The notes: generated from the sequence alone by a model not told the origin. A DNA stretch of 49,698 nucleotides from an uncultured Oceanospirillales bacterium (GCA_947040555.1 CAMRBW010000011.1:1-49698), one strand, 5' to 3'. Numbered from the stretch's first letter, positions 8,299 through 19,891 are shown. Translations and numbers: made by a program.

Positions 8299-11200
8299 TC
8301 GGTTATACCTTTATGTAAATCCTGTAATCTTCTGACGCTCCGTTCCGGACCAAAGCCGATGGCCTCCGCCACAGCCAACGCACAGGGCATTGTGGTGGTA
8401 TAAAGCACCTTGTTCATCAGAGCTGATCGACGGATTGTAAAGGAATCAGCTATAGCCTGACGACCCTCCGTAGTATTAACTACCAATGAGATTTCGCCAT
8501 TTACAATCATATCAACCAGATGCGGACGGCCTTCCTTAACCTTGCGCACAACATCCACAGGAATACCGGCATCAGCCAGAACCTTTGCAGTACCACGGGT
8601 CGCCAGAATTTTGAAGCCACAATGTAGCAGCTTTTCCGCAAGCTTGGGAGCGAAAGGCTTATCACGCTCACGAACACTCAGAATGGCCTTGCCCCCTTCA
8701 GGCAGCACCATCTTCACCGCCAACTGTGCTTTGGCATAAGCTTCCGGGAAGGTGTCGCCCACGCCCATCACCTCACCCGTGGACTTCATCTCAGGGCCGA
8801 GAATCGGATCAACACCAGGGAATTTGTTGAACGGGAATACCGCCTCCTTCACGTAGAAATGCTCAGGAACGATCTCCTCGGTAAAGCCCAGCTGCTCCAG
8901 AGTGGCACCCGCCATCACCCGGGCCGCCACCTTGGCCAGAGAGACGCCAATCGCCTTGGAGACAAACGGTACCGTACGGGAGGCACGAGGGTTGACCTCA
9001 ATCACGTAGATCTCGCCATCCTGAACCGCCATCTGCACGTTCATCAGGCCAACAACACCCAGCTCCAGAGCCATGGCCTTGACCTGCTCCCGAATAGCGT
9101 TCTGAACATCCATCGGCAGACTGTAAGGCGGCAGGGAGCAGGATGAATCCCCGGAGTGAATACCGGCCTGTTCGATATGCTCCATAATGGCACCGATCAC
9201 CACCTGCTTGCCGTCACAGATAGCATCCACATCCACCTCAACCGCGTGGGTCAGGTAGAAGTCGAGCAGCACCGGGCTCTTATTGGAGACCTGCACCGCC
9301 TCATTCATATAGCGGTTCAGTTCACTCTCATCACTGACGATCTCCATCGCCCGGCCACCCAGCACGTAGGAGGGACGCACCACCAGCGGGTAACCGATAG
9401 TTTTTGCTTTTTCGATCGCTTCTTCGATACTGCGGACGGTGGCGTTGGCAGGTTGAGTCAGGCCCAACTTTTGGATCATCTGCTGGAAACGTTCACGATC
9501 TTCGGCCATATCGATGGCTTCCGGGCTGGTGCCGATGATTTTCACACCCGCTTTTTCCAGCGCCAGACAGAGCTTCAGCGGTGTCTGACCACCGTACTGA
9601 ACGATCACGCCATCGGGCTGTTCAACATCAACAATGGCCAGCACATCTTCCAGCGTAACCGGCTCGAAATAGAGGCGATCAGAGGTGTCGTAATCGGTAG
9701 AAACCGTCTCCGGATTACAGTTGACCATGATGGTTTCGTAACCATCTTCACGCAGGGCCAGTGCGGCGTGTACACAGCAGTAATCGAATTCAATACCCTG
9801 ACCGATACGGTTCGGACCACCGCCGATCACCATAATTTTCTTGCGATCAGACGGTGCCGCTTCGCACTCCTCCTCGTAGGTGGAGTACATATAGGCGGTA
9901 TCGGAGGCGAACTCGGCAGCACAGGTATCGACACGCTTGAATACCGGACGCAGACCCAACTGCTGACGATGGGCACGAACATCGCCCTCTTTCTCACCCA
10001 GCAGATTGGCAAGACGGGTATCACTGAAGCCCTTGCGCTTCAGACGACGCATAATGCTGTAATCGAGATCAAGCAGTGTTGATTGGGCGACAACGGTCTC
10101 TTCCTTCAGAATGTCCTCAATCTGCACCAGGAACCAAGGGTCGATATTGGTCAGCTTGAAGATCTCTTCAATGGACATCCCCATACGGAAGGCGTCGCCT
10201 AAGTACCAGATGCGATCCGCGCCCGGCGTGATCAACTCTGCACGGACTTTGGCTTCGGATTCAGGATTGGTTAGATCAACCTTGGGATCAAAGCCGCACA
10301 CACCCACTTCCAGACCACGCAGCGCTTTCTGCATAGACTCCTGGAACGTACGACCAATGGCCATTACCTCACCCACAGATTTCATCTGAGTGGTCAGACG
10401 GGCATCGGCTTGAGGGAACTTCTCAAAGGCGAAACGGGGGATTTTGGTGACCACATAGTCGATGGCCGGTTCAAACGATGCCGGTGTTACGCCACCGGTA
10501 ATATCATTCTGCAGCTCATCAAGGGTGTAACCCACCGCCAGCTTGGCGGCGACTTTGGCGATGGGGAAACCGGTCGCTTTGGAGGCCAGGGCAGAAGAGC
10601 GAGAGACCCGCGGGTTCATCTCGATAATCACCATACGACCATCTTCAGGGTTGATGCCAAACTGAACGTTGGAGCCACCGGTTTCAACACCAATTTCACG
10701 CAGCACCGCCAGCGAGGCGTTACGCATGATCTGATACTCTTTATCAGTCAGCGTCTGAGCCGGAGCAACGGTGATGGAGTCACCGGTATGGACACCCATC
10801 GGGTCAAAGTTTTCAATGGCACAGACAATAATGCAGTTGTCGTTTTTATCACGGACAACTTCCATCTCGTACTCTTTCCAGCCAATGAGAGATTCGTCGA
10901 TCAGCAGCTCATTGGTGGGGGAGAGATCCAGACCACCGGTGCAGATCTCTTCAAATTCATCGCGGTTGTAAGCAATACCGCCACCGGTGCCGCCCATAGT
11001 AAACGACGGACGTATAATACAGGGGAAGCCAACCTCATCCAGAACCTTGTAAGCATCATCCATGGTGCGAGCGATACCGGCGCGGGGACACTCAAGGCCG
11101 ATATTCTTCATGGCCTTGTCAAACTTGCTGCGATCTTCCGCCTTATCGATGGTCTCGGCATTAGCACCGATCATCTCGACACCGTATTTTGCCAGAACGC

Positions 11201-11516
11201 CATTAGCCTCCAGTGCCAGCGCACAGTTCAGTGCGGTCTGGCCACCCATCGTTGGCAGGACGGCGTCAGGACGTTCCTTTTCGATGATTTTTTCAACGGT
11301 CTCCCAGCGGATCGGCTCGATGTAGGTGGCATCCGCCATGGTGGGATCGGTCATAATGGTGGCCGGGTTGGAGTTCACCAAAATAACCCGATACCCCTCT
11401 TCCCTCAGGGCTTTACAGGCCTGGGCGCCAGAGTAGTCAAATTCACACGCTTGCCCGATCACGATAGGGCCGGCACCAAGAATCAGAATGCTTTTGATGT
11501 CTGTCCGTTTTGCCAT
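8280..11516 (-). CDS. carB: Carbamoyl-phosphate synthase large subunit
   Basis: CarB makes carbamoyl phosphate from bicarbonate, two ATP and the ammonia channelled from CarA, feeding arginine and pyrimidine synthesis. It has 1078 residues with two homologous ATP-grasp halves. The first starts [20 protein letters not shown]. The second starts near [20 protein letters not shown] and has [13 protein letters not shown]. The C-terminal MGS-like allosteric domain ([34 protein letters not shown]) binds UMP/ornithine in E. coli. I chose the ATG at 11516 by homology; the frame is open to a TTG at 11546. Its last 19 bases overlap greA. The 160-bp gap to carA holds no ORF, unlike P. aeruginosa, where an ORF lies there. 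Confidence 0.98.
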   Translation of the reverse strand: MAKRTDIKSILILGAGPIVIGQACEFDYSGAQACKALREEGYRVILVNSNPATIMTDPTMADATYIEPIRWETVEKIIEKERPDAVLPTMGGQTALNCALALEANGVLAKYGVEMIGANAETIDKAEDRSKFDKAMKNIGLECPRAGIARTMDDAYKVLDEVGFPCIIRPSFTMGGTGGGIAYNRDEFEEICTGGLDLSPTNELLIDESLIGWKEYEMEVVRDKNDNCIIVCAIENFDPMGVHTGDSITVAPAQTLTDKEYQIMRNASLAVLREIGVETGGSNVQFGINPEDGRMVIIEMNPRVSRSSALASKATGFPIAKVAAKLAVGYTLDELQNDITGGVTPASFEPAIDYVVTKIPRFAFEKFPQADARLTTQMKSVGEVMAIGRTFQESMQKALRGLEVGVCGFDPKVDLTNPESEAKVRAELITPGADRIWYLGDAFRMGMSIEEIFKLTNIDPWFLVQIEDILKEETVVAQSTLLDLDYSIMRRLKRKGFSDTRLANLLGEKEGDVRAHRQQLGLRPVFKRVDTCAAEFASDTAYMYSTYEEECEAAPSDRKKIMVIGGGPNRIGQGIEFDYCCVHAALALREDGYETIMVNCNPETVSTDYDTSDRLYFEPVTLEDVLAIVDVEQPDGVIVQYGGQTPLKLCLALEKAGVKIIGTSPEAIDMAEDRERFQQMIQKLGLTQPANATVRSIEEAIEKAKTIGYPLVVRPSYVLGGRAMEIVSDESELNRYMNEAVQVSNKSPVLLDFYLTHAVEVDVDAICDGKQVVIGAIMEHIEQAGIHSGDSSCSLPPYSLPMDVQNAIREQVKAMALELGVVGLMNVQMAVQDGEIYVIEVNPRASRTVPFVSKAIGVSLAKVAARVMAGATLEQLGFTEEIVPEHFYVKEAVFPFNKFPGVDPILGPEMKSTGEVMGVGDTFPEAYAKAQLAVKMVLPEGGKAILSVRERDKPFAPKLAEKLLHCGFKILATRGTAKVLADAGIPVDVVRKVKEGRPHLVDMIVNGEISLVVNTTEGRQAIADSFTIRRSALMNKVLYTTTMPCALAVAEAIGFGPERSVRRLQDLHKGITECSATQ

Positions 11517-11676
11517 GATAGTTTCTTCTGCGCTCAATCTTTTCAAGGATGACCGCCACTATTTTTCACAACTCTTGCGAATAAAACTTGCGAATAAAAG
11601 AGCTGTAAAAGGGGCAGTCACCAGCGATACCATTTTTTGTCTTTAATTGGCTTTCGGCCTTAATAGAGAGCGTGAG

Positions 11677-12810
11677 TTAGCGTCTCTCTTCCAGCTGGCG
11701 TACAAACCGGTCAAACAGCGGTGCAACATCCAGTGGCCCCGGACTGGCTTCCGGGTGTCCCTGGAAACTGAAGGCCGGCACATCCGTCCGTTCAATACCC
11801 TGCAACGAGCCATCAAAGAGAGATTTATGGGTGGCTCTCAGGTTGTCCGGCAGCGTCTGTTCCGCAACGGCAAAACCGTGGTTCTGGCTGGTAATCATCA
11901 CCACGCTGGATTTCATATCCTGAACGGGGTGATTGGCACCGTGATGGCCAAATTTCATCTTCTCTGTTTTTGCGCCGGAAGCCAGCGCCAACAATTGATG
12001 GCCGAGACAGATACCAAACACCGGCAGACCGGCCTCCAGAATTTCCTCAATTGCACGAATGGCATAGTCACAAGGTGCAGGGTCGCCAGGACCATTGGAA
12101 AGGAAAATACCGTCTGGCTTCAGCTTCAGAACATCTCTCGCTGTGGTGGTTGCCGGAACCACAGTCAGACGACAGCCACGCTCTGCCAGCATACGCAGAA
12201 TGTTGCGCTTCGCGCCAAAATCATAGGCGACAACGTGATACTTTGCCTGATCCGCCCGATCGGTGTGACTATCGCTCTCCAGATTCCAGACCCCTTCGGT
12301 CCAGCTGTAGGCTTCCGTGGTGGTCACCTCTTTGGCGAGATCCATGCCCTTCAGACCGGGAAATGCTTTGGCCAGTTCCAGAGCGCGCTCTTCTGTTGCA
12401 TTTTCACCCGCCACAATAGCACCGTTCTGGGCACCTTTTTCACGGAGAATACGGGTTAGACGACGGGTGTCGATATCGGCGATAGCAACAATATTATGTT
12501 TCTGTAGGTATTGATCGAGGGGAAGGGTATTACGCCAGTTGCTGGCTAAAAGGGGGAGGTCACGAATAACAAGTCCGGCGGACCAGATTTGACTGGCTTC
12601 TTCATCTTCCGGAGTGGTACCGGTATTGCCAATATGGGGGTAGGTCAGGGTCACAATCTGTCGGGCATAGGAGGGATCGGTGAGAATTTCCTGATACCCG
12701 GTCATTGCAGTATTGAAAACGACTTCCCCACTGGTTTCACCATCACTACCAATGGCGATACCGCGGAAGATGCTTCCGTCCTCAAGAGCAAGTATGGCTT
12801 TTCTGTTCAA
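11677..12810 (-). CDS. carA: Carbamoyl-phosphate synthase small subunit (glutaminase)
   Basis: CarA hydrolyses glutamine and passes ammonia to CarB. It has 377 residues. The N-terminal small-subunit domain has [19 protein letters not shown]. The class I glutamine amidotransferase domain has [10 protein letters not shown], the nucleophile Cys in [11 protein letters not shown], and the His-Glu pair in GHPEASPGP. The start is TTG at 12810 (read as Met, [12 protein letters not shown]), with a strong AGGAGG five bases upstream. No ATG nearby gives a complete N-terminus. The first gene of carA-carB-greA, it has a roughly 290-bp leader that contains a candidate promoter and a terminator-like hairpin. 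Confidence 0.98.
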   Translation of the reverse strand: MNRKAILALEDGSIFRGIAIGSDGETSGEVVFNTAMTGYQEILTDPSYARQIVTLTYPHIGNTGTTPEDEEASQIWSAGLVIRDLPLLASNWRNTLPLDQYLQKHNIVAIADIDTRRLTRILREKGAQNGAIVAGENATEERALELAKAFPGLKGMDLAKEVTTTEAYSWTEGVWNLESDSHTDRADQAKYHVVAYDFGAKRNILRMLAERGCRLTVVPATTTARDVLKLKPDGIFLSNGPGDPAPCDYAIRAIEEILEAGLPVFGICLGHQLLALASGAKTEKMKFGHHGANHPVQDMKSSVVMITSQNHGFAVAEQTLPDNLRATHKSLFDGSLQGIERTDVPAFSFQGHPEASPGPLDVAPLFDRFVRQLEERR

Positions 12811-12856
12811 AGCGTCCTCCTGCTGTTTAACGCAGCTTTAGTCATATCCTGTCCGC

Positions 12857-12894
12857 AAAAAAGGCGAGATGCAACCAGGTTCCATCTCGCCTTT
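12857..12894 (-). terminator. Terminator-like hairpin in the carA leader (attenuator candidate)
   Basis: On the minus strand a 12-bp perfect stem (AAAGGCGAGATG / CATCTCGCCTTT) with an 11-base loop is followed by an uninterrupted run of six T. It ends about 47 bp before the carA TTG start and about 210 bp after the dapB stop. It could terminate dapB transcripts. If transcription starts at the candidate promoter near 13050, it would sit inside the carA leader and could act as an attenuator. A 19-codon frame (ATG at 12897, stop at 12838) runs across the hairpin, without a clear ribosome site. Confidence 0.8.
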
Positions 12895-13049
12895 CATTTA
12901 TTCGTTTTTGATCTGTAAAACACCCTGTCTGCAAGAGCTAACCACGCAATACCGCAGCAGAACGTCAGGCAAATTTCGCAGATATTATCAAATCAAATAA
13001 TTGCAGTCTACGGAAATCATCACAAATTCTGCTTCAAACGCACCCCCGG

Positions 13050-13077
13050 ATTATATACCAATCGTCCTTAATGCAAT
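13050..13077 (-). promoter_or_regulatory. Candidate promoter of carAB-greA
   Basis: On the minus strand TGGTATATAAT gives an extended -10. TTGCAT lies 15 bases upstream of TATAAT. It lies just after the dapB stop codon (13104) and would give a leader of about 230 nt before carA. The spacing is short for sigma-70; the extended -10 compensates. The rest of 12811-13103 holds no gene. Confidence 0.45.
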
Positions 13078-13103
13078 TACGAGAAGCTTTTGGTATCACA
13101 ACG

Positions 13104-13928
<825 letters not shown>

Positions 13929-13992
13929 TCAGATCAATTTACCAGATGCACGCATCTTCCGCCGAAACCCGTGAACAGGAAATAACAACACG

Positions 13993-14853
13993 ATGAATAT
14001 CCTCTCCATTCAGTCCCATGTCGCATACGGTCATGCGGGCAATGCTTCGGCTGTATTTCCCCTGCAACGGATGGGTCATGAAGTGTGGCCGGTCTTTACG
14101 GTGATGTTCTCCAACCATACCGGTCATGGCGCCTGGCGCGGGCCGATCTTTGCTGGGAATGTAGTCGAAGATGTGATCACCGGTATCGAAGATCGTGGCG
14201 TGTTACCGGAATGCCACGCCATTCTCTCCGGTTACATGGGCGCCCCGGAAATCGGAGACGCTATTCTTGGCGCGGTGGAGAAAGTGAAAACCGCCAACCC
14301 CTCTGCCCTCTACTGCTGTGACCCGGTGATCGGTGATATCGACCGTGGCATCTTTGTTCGGGAGGGTATCCCTGAATTTTTTAAGGAAAAGGTGCTCAGG
14401 CAGGCCGATATCATCACCCCCAACCACTTTGAACTGGAACTGCTGACGGGCCAAAAGGTCAACACGCTGAAGGATGCTCTGAAAGCGGTTCGTACCCTGC
14501 AAGCTCTCGGCCCCTCCAAAGTACTGGTGACCAGCCTGATCCGCACCGACGAACACAGCGGTGTCATCGAGATGCTGGCCGTTGGTGAGCAGGAAGCGTG
14601 GATCGTTGCCACGCCGCGTCTGGAGTTCCCTTATCCCGTCAATGGCTCCGGAGATGCGACCGCTGCCGTATTTCTTGGCAAGTATCTGGAAACCGGTGAT
14701 CTGAAAGCCTCACTGGAGCATGTGGCGGGGGCCATCTTCGCCCTGTTTGAAAAGACCTGGGCGACCAAAAGTCGGGAGCTGCAGTTGATTGCGGCACAGG
14801 ATGCGTATGTAAATCCGCCGCAACAATTCTTCGCCACAGCGGTCCATAACTAA
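13993..14853 (+). CDS. pdxY: Pyridoxal kinase PdxY
   Basis: PdxY phosphorylates pyridoxal in the salvage pathway for pyridoxal 5'-phosphate. It has 286 residues, normal for the ribokinase-fold pyridoxal kinases. It begins MNILSIQSHVAYGHAGNASA, which carries the substrate-binding Ser and the GHAGN motif. It then has YCCDPVIGD, ITPNHFELELLTG, and the catalytic anion-hole motif NGSGDATAAVFLG with its Asp. The start has AGGA about 12 bases upstream. It belongs to a lineage-specific insert in the dapB-dnaJ interval and is followed by a hairpin terminator. Confidence 0.96.
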   Translation: MNILSIQSHVAYGHAGNASAVFPLQRMGHEVWPVFTVMFSNHTGHGAWRGPIFAGNVVEDVITGIEDRGVLPECHAILSGYMGAPEIGDAILGAVEKVKTANPSALYCCDPVIGDIDRGIFVREGIPEFFKEKVLRQADIITPNHFELELLTGQKVNTLKDALKAVRTLQALGPSKVLVTSLIRTDEHSGVIEMLAVGEQEAWIVATPRLEFPYPVNGSGDATAAVFLGKYLETGDLKASLEHVAGAIFALFEKTWATKSRELQLIAAQDAYVNPPQQFFATAVHN

Positions 14854-14887
14854 GCCTGTCTCAATCCGCCTTCCCCATTTACCATCC

Positions 14888-14924
14888 TGCCTGCAGGGCA
14901 TTGCCCTGCAGGCATCTGGTTTTA
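14888..14924 (+). terminator. Hairpin terminator after pdxY
   Basis: A perfect 12-bp stem TGCCTGCAGGGC / GCCCTGCAGGCA encloses only three bases and is followed by TCTGGTTTT. It starts about 35 bp after the pdxY stop. The stem is very stable, but the T-run is short and interrupted, so termination is likely but not certain. Confidence 0.7.
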
Positions 14925-15024
14925 ACGAATCTGTAACGGCTCAAAAAGTGTAGTCAAATTTGAAGAGCAATTGGCTACAGGCTAGTAATATCAAGGGTGT
15001 CATATGAAAAATGACCGATTTTGC

Positions 15025-15879
15025 CTACGGCTTTTTAGCAGCGTAAGCAGCCATTTTCTTAATGATTTTTACCCCCCACCAGAGATTCATCATACTGAGC
15101 ACAGATCCGCCAACCCCTATGATGGGCATCACATGTTCCTTGCCTTCATAGCGCACATCTTTCCAGTACACGTTCTTCAGGAAGGACAGTACAATTCCGG
15201 GAAATACTCCCCAACGGTAAATTATAAAGAGTATTCCAAACGGATACATAAAGCGTGAATCAACCCTTCTTAGGTTATAGAAAATTGTGGACGCTTCCGT
15301 AAGAAGCGGCGCATTAGCCAAATGAATCTTGCCTGCCTTGTTCAGATAGTAGAGTCCCAGAAACATAGCAGCGCCGTGAATAAAAAACTCTGCAGAGGAA
15401 TGAGTCACTGACTCAGATAGTTCATACATAGAGTACCCCAAGCTTATCAATGGCGGAATGATCTCCAGATAACTTTGGGGAAAATCCGAATCAATGGCGT
15501 ACTCCCAAAACGGTCGAGACTGTTTTAAAAATACAGAGTGGGAGCTGAAGGTTGTTATCAGGGCGTGGACAAAGGGGGCGCCGGTTGTGTTTCTGTCTTC
15601 AGTGGCTTTCAGATCATAGTTAAAACAGGCGTGTAACATTTGAAAACCGATGGCTGAAGCTACAGGTATCCAGTAAAGATTGTCCGTACTCAGTTTTTGA
15701 ACAGGTTTATTAGCCTCTGAGCTCCCGTTTAAAGCAGAAAAGATCTCTGACCATTGTTTGAATACTTTAACTTCATCCTGATAACTAGCCAGTGAAACAC
15801 CCACCCCTCCTACAATAGCAATACAGAGTAAAAGGCGTGTCGCCCAAAGTTGTACAAGAGTCACTCCTTGATATTTCAT
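15025..15879 (-). CDS. TLC (TRAM-LAG1-CLN8)-domain-like integral membrane protein
   Basis: This 284-residue protein has about six to seven hydrophobic segments, the first at residues 11-31 (LWATRLLLCIAIVGGVGVSL). Its second half follows the TLC pattern: SYLEIIPPLISLGYSMYEL (compare the 'GY..YDl' helix), then a membrane His in EFFIHGAAMFLGL. Next come TEASTIFYNLRRV (compare 'E.St.flN.R'), a helix with FGILFIIYRWGVFPGI (compare '.G......F...R'), and a last helix ending KIIKKMAAYAAKKP. TLC proteins include ceramide synthases and lipid sensors of eukaryotes. I cannot assign a reaction here, and the double His of ceramide synthases (HH) is a single His. GGGGGAGGGGG lies immediately before the ATG. 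The gene stands between pdxY and dnaJ and is more AT-rich than its neighbours, suggesting acquisition. The family call rests on pattern recall only. Confidence 0.6.
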   Translation of the reverse strand: MKYQGVTLVQLWATRLLLCIAIVGGVGVSLASYQDEVKVFKQWSEIFSALNGSSEANKPVQKLSTDNLYWIPVASAIGFQMLHACFNYDLKATEDRNTTGAPFVHALITTFSSHSVFLKQSRPFWEYAIDSDFPQSYLEIIPPLISLGYSMYELSESVTHSSAEFFIHGAAMFLGLYYLNKAGKIHLANAPLLTEASTIFYNLRRVDSRFMYPFGILFIIYRWGVFPGIVLSFLKNVYWKDVRYEGKEHVMPIIGVGGSVLSMMNLWWGVKIIKKMAAYAAKKP

Positions 15880-16217
15880 CCCCCTCCCCCCATCGAAAGA
15901 AAAGCGGAGATTATAGTTGAAAGCTGAAAGGGGGGACTGTCTAGTTTGTGAACTACTCGCCCAGGGGCAGAGCTTCCAATACTAAACAACGACCGCAGCC
16001 GTTTCTTTCTCTTCTTTTTTGACGCTTCGCTGCCAGCAGCAAGAGAGGGCTTGCCCTTTCTCGGCTTACGATTGACTACACGTCCAGTCGCTAGCAAAAG
16101 GTAGGGGGCTAACTAACTCCGTTCAGGAGTGCGTGAAAAATAACAATCAATTGCGCCTGCATTTCGTTTAATTGACGGAATTTCATTCCCACATCTTCTC
16201 GGTAACAAGGTTATCTC
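15880..16217. other. Intergenic region with a 73-codon minus-strand frame of doubtful reality
   Basis: An open frame at 15876-16097 (minus) would encode a very basic peptide (SKKKRKKRLRS near the middle). It ends in an ATGA overlap with the TLC-like gene. No family, ribosome site or credible fold is apparent, and the glycine-rich end is just the ribosome site of the next gene translated. I think it is a relic or chance. No other gene is visible before the dnaJ terminator. Confidence 0.3.
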
Positions 16218-16248
16218 AACAAAAACAAAAGCGGGCATAAAGCCCGCT
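16218..16248 (-). terminator. Intrinsic terminator after dnaJ
   Basis: On the minus strand a 7-bp stem AGCGGGC / GCCCGCT with a five-base loop is followed by TTTGTTTTTG. It begins 20 bp after the dnaJ stop codon and ends the dnaK-dnaJ unit. Confidence 0.88.
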
Positions 16249-16267
16249 ATTATCAAGAGCTATTCCC

Positions 16268-17419
16268 TTACGAAGACATATCGTCAAAGAATTTCTTAAC
16301 CCCATCAAAAAAACTGCGCTGCTGTGGTGAATGTTTGTGACCAGTCCCTTCAAAAGAGGTCTGCAGCTCCCGCAGCAACTCCTTCTGACGAGCCGTCAGG
16401 CTCACTGGTGTCTCGACCACAACCTTGCAAATCAAATCACCCTGTGGGCCGCCGCGCACCGGTTCTACACCTTTGTTACGCAGACGGAACATCTTGCCGG
16501 TCTGGGTTTCCGCCGGAATCTTCAGTTTGACCTTGCCATCCAGAGTAGGCACTTCCAGCTCACCACCCAGGGCTGCATCGATGAAAGTGATAGGCACTTC
16601 ACAATAGAGGTGCTTACCATCGCGATGGAAAATCGCATGTTCGCGCACCTCGATCTGGACGTAGAGATCGCCAGAAGGGCCACCGTTAACGCCCGCTTCG
16701 CCTTCACCAGTCAGACGAATCTTGTCGCCGGTATCCACACCTTTCGGCACTTTGACGGAGAGGGTTTTGTACTCCTGAATTCTCCCCTGACCATGGCAGT
16801 CTCCACAAGGATCCCTAATGATCTTGCCGCTGCCATGACACTCTGGGCAGGTCTGCTGCACGGCAAAGAAGCCCTGCTGCATCCGCACCTGACCATGACC
16901 AGCACAGGTACCACAGGTGACAGGAGAGGAGCCTTTTTTGGCACCGGAGCCATAACAGCTTTTACAGGCGACCAGTGTAGGAATGCGAATCTTCTTTTCT
17001 ACACCGCGAACAGCCTCTTCAAGCTCCAGTTCGAGACCATAGCGCAGATCTGCGCCACGTTGAACACTCGAATGGCCGCGACCGCCGCCGCCACCGCTGC
17101 CGCCGAAGATATCACCAAAGACATCCCCGAAAATATCGCCAAAGTTTCCGCCACCAAAGCCGCCACCGAAACCACCCGCTCCGCCCATGCTCGGATCAAC
17201 ACCCGCATGGCCATACTGATCGTAAGCGCCACGTTTCTGGGGATCGGAGAGAACCTCGAAAGCCTCGTTGACTTCCTTGAATTTATCTTCGGATTCCTTA
17301 TCACCCGGGTTCCGGTCAGGATGAAACTTCATCGCCAATCGACGATAAGCTTTTTTCATCTCTTTGTCGCTGGTATCCCGGGCAATTCCGAGTACCTCAT
17401 AATAATCTCTTTTCGACAT
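16268..17419 (-). CDS. dnaJ: Chaperone protein DnaJ
   Basis: DnaJ delivers unfolded clients to DnaK and stimulates its ATPase. It has 383 residues. The J domain starts [15 protein letters not shown] and carries the HPD motif ([10 protein letters not shown], about residues 33-35). A Gly/Phe-rich linker ([17 protein letters not shown]) follows, then the zinc domain with four CxxCxGxG repeats ([32 protein letters not shown]), and the C-terminal substrate domains. It follows dnaK by 126 bp on the same strand. A hairpin in that gap may lower dnaJ relative to dnaK. Confidence 0.98.
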   Translation of the reverse strand: MSKRDYYEVLGIARDTSDKEMKKAYRRLAMKFHPDRNPGDKESEDKFKEVNEAFEVLSDPQKRGAYDQYGHAGVDPSMGGAGGFGGGFGGGNFGDIFGDVFGDIFGGSGGGGGRGHSSVQRGADLRYGLELELEEAVRGVEKKIRIPTLVACKSCYGSGAKKGSSPVTCGTCAGHGQVRMQQGFFAVQQTCPECHGSGKIIRDPCGDCHGQGRIQEYKTLSVKVPKGVDTGDKIRLTGEGEAGVNGGPSGDLYVQIEVREHAIFHRDGKHLYCEVPITFIDAALGGELEVPTLDGKVKLKIPAETQTGKMFRLRNKGVEPVRGGPQGDLICKVVVETPVSLTARQKELLRELQTSFEGTGHKHSPQQRSFFDGVKKFFDDMSS

Positions 17420-17450
17420 AACCGTTCTTAAACCTGGGCAAAAAACCTTT

Positions 17451-17480
17451 AAAGCAAAACGCGGGAGTAATCTCCCGCGT
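17451..17480 (-). terminator. Hairpin between dnaK and dnaJ (partial terminator or processing site)
   Basis: On the minus strand a perfect 9-bp stem ACGCGGGAG / CTCCCGCGT with loop ATTA is followed by TTTTGCTTT. It lies in the 126-bp dnaK-dnaJ gap. With a short T-run it could act as a leaky terminator or an RNA-stabilising hairpin, giving less DnaJ than DnaK. Confidence 0.65.
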
Positions 17481-17545
17481 ATTCAATTACAGCCCCGCAG
17501 GGCTGCGGCCAGTTAGGCAACAATCACCTGCGGATGGGAAGACAA

Positions 17546-19498
17546 TTACTTCTTGTCTTCCTTAACTTCTTCGAACTCCGCATCAACAACATCGTCGTTT
17601 TTGGCAGAGGACTCGGAACCAGAAGCCTGCTGAGCAGCACCTTCGCCTTCAGTCATCTTCTGAGCCAGAGGGCCAGCAGCCTGAATCACAGCCTGGGTTT
17701 TGGCTTCGATGGCAGCTTTATCGTCGCCCTTCACCGCTTCCTTCAGCTCATTGATCGCATTTTCGATCGCACTCTTCTCTTCAGCGGAGGCCTTGTCGCC
17801 CGCTTCGGTCAGAGACTTTTGGGTCGCGTGAATCATGGCGTCCGCCTGGTTGCGCACCTGAGCCAATTCTTCAAACTTCTTGTCTTCTTCCGCGTTTGCT
17901 TCCGCATCGCGTACCATCTGATCGATCTCTTCATCAGACAGACCGGAAGAGGCCTTGATCACGATAGACTGCTCTTTACCGGTGTTCTTGTCCTTGGCGG
18001 ACACGTTCAGAATACCGTTGGCATCCAGGTCGAAGGAGACTTCGATCTGAGGCATGCCACGCTGGGCAGTAGGAATACCTTCCAGATTGAACTGACCCAG
18101 AGACTTGTTACCGTGGGCCTGCTTACGCTCACCCTGCAGTACATGAATAGTGACTGCAGACTGGTTGTCTTCCGCGGTGGAGAACACCTGGGACTTCTTG
18201 GTCGGGATCGTAGTGTTCTTCTCGATCAGCGCCGTCATTACGCCGCCCATGGTTTCGATACCCAGGGTCAGCGGAGTGACGTCCAGCAGCAGCACGTCGG
18301 TACGGTCACCGGAGAGTACGCCACCTTGCAGCGCAGCACCCATGGCCACAGCTTCATCAGGATTCACATCCTTACGCGCTTCTTTGCCGAAGAATTCAGC
18401 AACTTTCTGCTGAACCATAGGCATACGGGTCTGACCACCAACCAGGATAACCTCGTTGATATCGGACACGTTCAGTTCAGCATCCTTAACAGCCTGACGT
18501 ACCGGCTCCAGAGAGCGAGCAACCAGATCTTCTACCAGAGATTCCAGCTTGGCGCGGGTCACCTTGACGTTCAGGTGCTTGGGACCTGTTGCATCGGCAG
18601 TAATGTAAGGCAGGTTCACGTCAGTCTGGGTGGCAGAGGAGAGTTCGATCTTGGCTTTTTCGGCAGCTTCTTTCAGACGCTGCTTGGCCAGAGGATCGTT
18701 CATCAGGTCAATGCCCTGTTCCTTCCTGAACTCTTCAGCCAGGAAGCTGATCAGGCGCATGTCAAAGTCTTCACCGCCCAGGAAGGTGTCACCGTTGGTG
18801 GACAGCACTTCAAACTGGTGTTCGCCGTCAACGTCGGCAATTTCGATGATGGAGATATCGAAAGTACCACCACCCAGATCGTAGACAGCGATAGTCTGAT
18901 CGCCACCTTTGGCTTTGCCCAGACCATAGGCCAGCGCAGCGGCGGTCGGTTCGTTGATGATACGCTTCACGTCCAGACCGGCGATACGACCAGCATCTTT
19001 GGTCGCCTGACGCTGGGCATCATTGAAGTAGGCCGGTACGGTAACAACAGCCTGAGTCACTGTTTCGCCCAGGTAGTCTTCCGCGGTCTTTTTCATCTTC
19101 TTCAGGATCTCGGCAGAGATCTGAGGAGGAGCCATCTGGTCGCCCTTAACGTCAACCCAGGCATCACCGTTGTCAGCCTTGACGATCTTGTAAGGCACCA
19201 TCTTAATGTCTTTCTGAACTTCGTCGTCTTCAAAACGACGACCGATCAGACGCTTGATGGCGTACAGCGTGTTATCAGGGTTGGTAACAGCCTGACGCTT
19301 GGCTGGCATACCGCACAGGGTTTCGCCACCGCTGGTGTAAGCGACGATGGAAGGCGTAGTGCGGGCACCTTCTGCGTTCTCAATAACTTTTACAGTGTCG
19401 CCGTCCAGTACCGCAACACAAGAGTTGGTGGTACCCAAGTCGATACCAATAATTCTGCCGTTGCCGTTGCCTTTGCCTTTGCCTTTGCCGTTACTCAT
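17546..19498 (-). CDS. dnaK: Chaperone protein DnaK (Hsp70) with a Gly-Lys/Gly-Asn N-terminal extension
   Basis: DnaK is the ATP-driven Hsp70 chaperone. It has 650 residues. The ATPase domain has [32 protein letters not shown] and [11 protein letters not shown]. The substrate domain includes [17 protein letters not shown]. The acidic C-terminus ends [14 protein letters not shown]. Oddly, the usual start M-G-[RK]-I-I-G-I-D is preceded by about 12 extra residues ([15 protein letters not shown]), encoded by GGCAAA/GGCAAC hexamers. No other start codon is available, and GGAGAGGG precedes the ATG, so the extension is probably translated. A sigma-32 promoter lies about 120 bp upstream. Confidence 0.98.
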   Translation of the reverse strand: MSNGKGKGKGNGNGRIIGIDLGTTNSCVAVLDGDTVKVIENAEGARTTPSIVAYTSGGETLCGMPAKRQAVTNPDNTLYAIKRLIGRRFEDDEVQKDIKMVPYKIVKADNGDAWVDVKGDQMAPPQISAEILKKMKKTAEDYLGETVTQAVVTVPAYFNDAQRQATKDAGRIAGLDVKRIINEPTAAALAYGLGKAKGGDQTIAVYDLGGGTFDISIIEIADVDGEHQFEVLSTNGDTFLGGEDFDMRLISFLAEEFRKEQGIDLMNDPLAKQRLKEAAEKAKIELSSATQTDVNLPYITADATGPKHLNVKVTRAKLESLVEDLVARSLEPVRQAVKDAELNVSDINEVILVGGQTRMPMVQQKVAEFFGKEARKDVNPDEAVAMGAALQGGVLSGDRTDVLLLDVTPLTLGIETMGGVMTALIEKNTTIPTKKSQVFSTAEDNQSAVTIHVLQGERKQAHGNKSLGQFNLEGIPTAQRGMPQIEVSFDLDANGILNVSAKDKNTGKEQSIVIKASSGLSDEEIDQMVRDAEANAEEDKKFEELAQVRNQADAMIHATQKSLTEAGDKASAEEKSAIENAINELKEAVKGDDKAAIEAKTQAVIQAAGPLAQKMTEGEGAAQQASGSESSAKNDDVVDAEFEEVKEDKK

Positions 19499-19614
19499 CG
19501 AAACCCTCTCCGTAAACCTTTCCCAAGTAAAGAACCTGAGCTTAATAACTGTGAATGATGTTCTTTGTCAGCCCTGCGGCAGATTTGATCTGCCTTACTG
19601 ACTGCTTGGCTGGA

Positions 19615-19644
19615 TATATGGGAGCGATCTCAAGCCTTTTCAAG
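19615..19644 (-). promoter_or_regulatory. Sigma-32 heat-shock promoter of dnaK
   Basis: On the minus strand CTTGAAA (perfect -35) is followed after 15 bases by CCCATATA (compare CCCCATNT). It lies about 117 bp upstream of the dnaK ATG. A small hairpin (GGCAGAT/ATCTGCC, 19578-19594) lies in the resulting leader. Position and sequence fit the known heat-shock control of dnaK. Confidence 0.85.
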
Positions 19645-19891
19645 GGACAAAATGTATTTTTTTCTGTTTTTTTGCCAGAAATCCTTTCCGTGGCAAAAAC
19701 AACACAGGGGTTAAGAACTCAGGCTGTTTACATCGTTAGAGCCTACACTGCACCGGTTGCCCTTGAGTCCCGCTGACGACTGCAGGCTCCGCACTATGAT
19801 GATCAGAAGACGCAACGTCGACTGACAACTATTTTCAGCACTCCGTTCTGACATTGACCCTTATACAATGAAGACCATACGGTGATATCCC

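Noticed and set aside
10410..11552. Long plus-strand frames opposite carB (also 9156-10082)
   Set aside because: Antisense shadows of carB with nonsensical His/Thr/Asn-rich translations.
17534..19558. A 674-codon plus-strand open frame opposite dnaK
   Set aside because: It is the antisense shadow of dnaK, caused by codon bias. It has no ribosome site or family resemblance, and the minus-strand DnaK is unmistakable.
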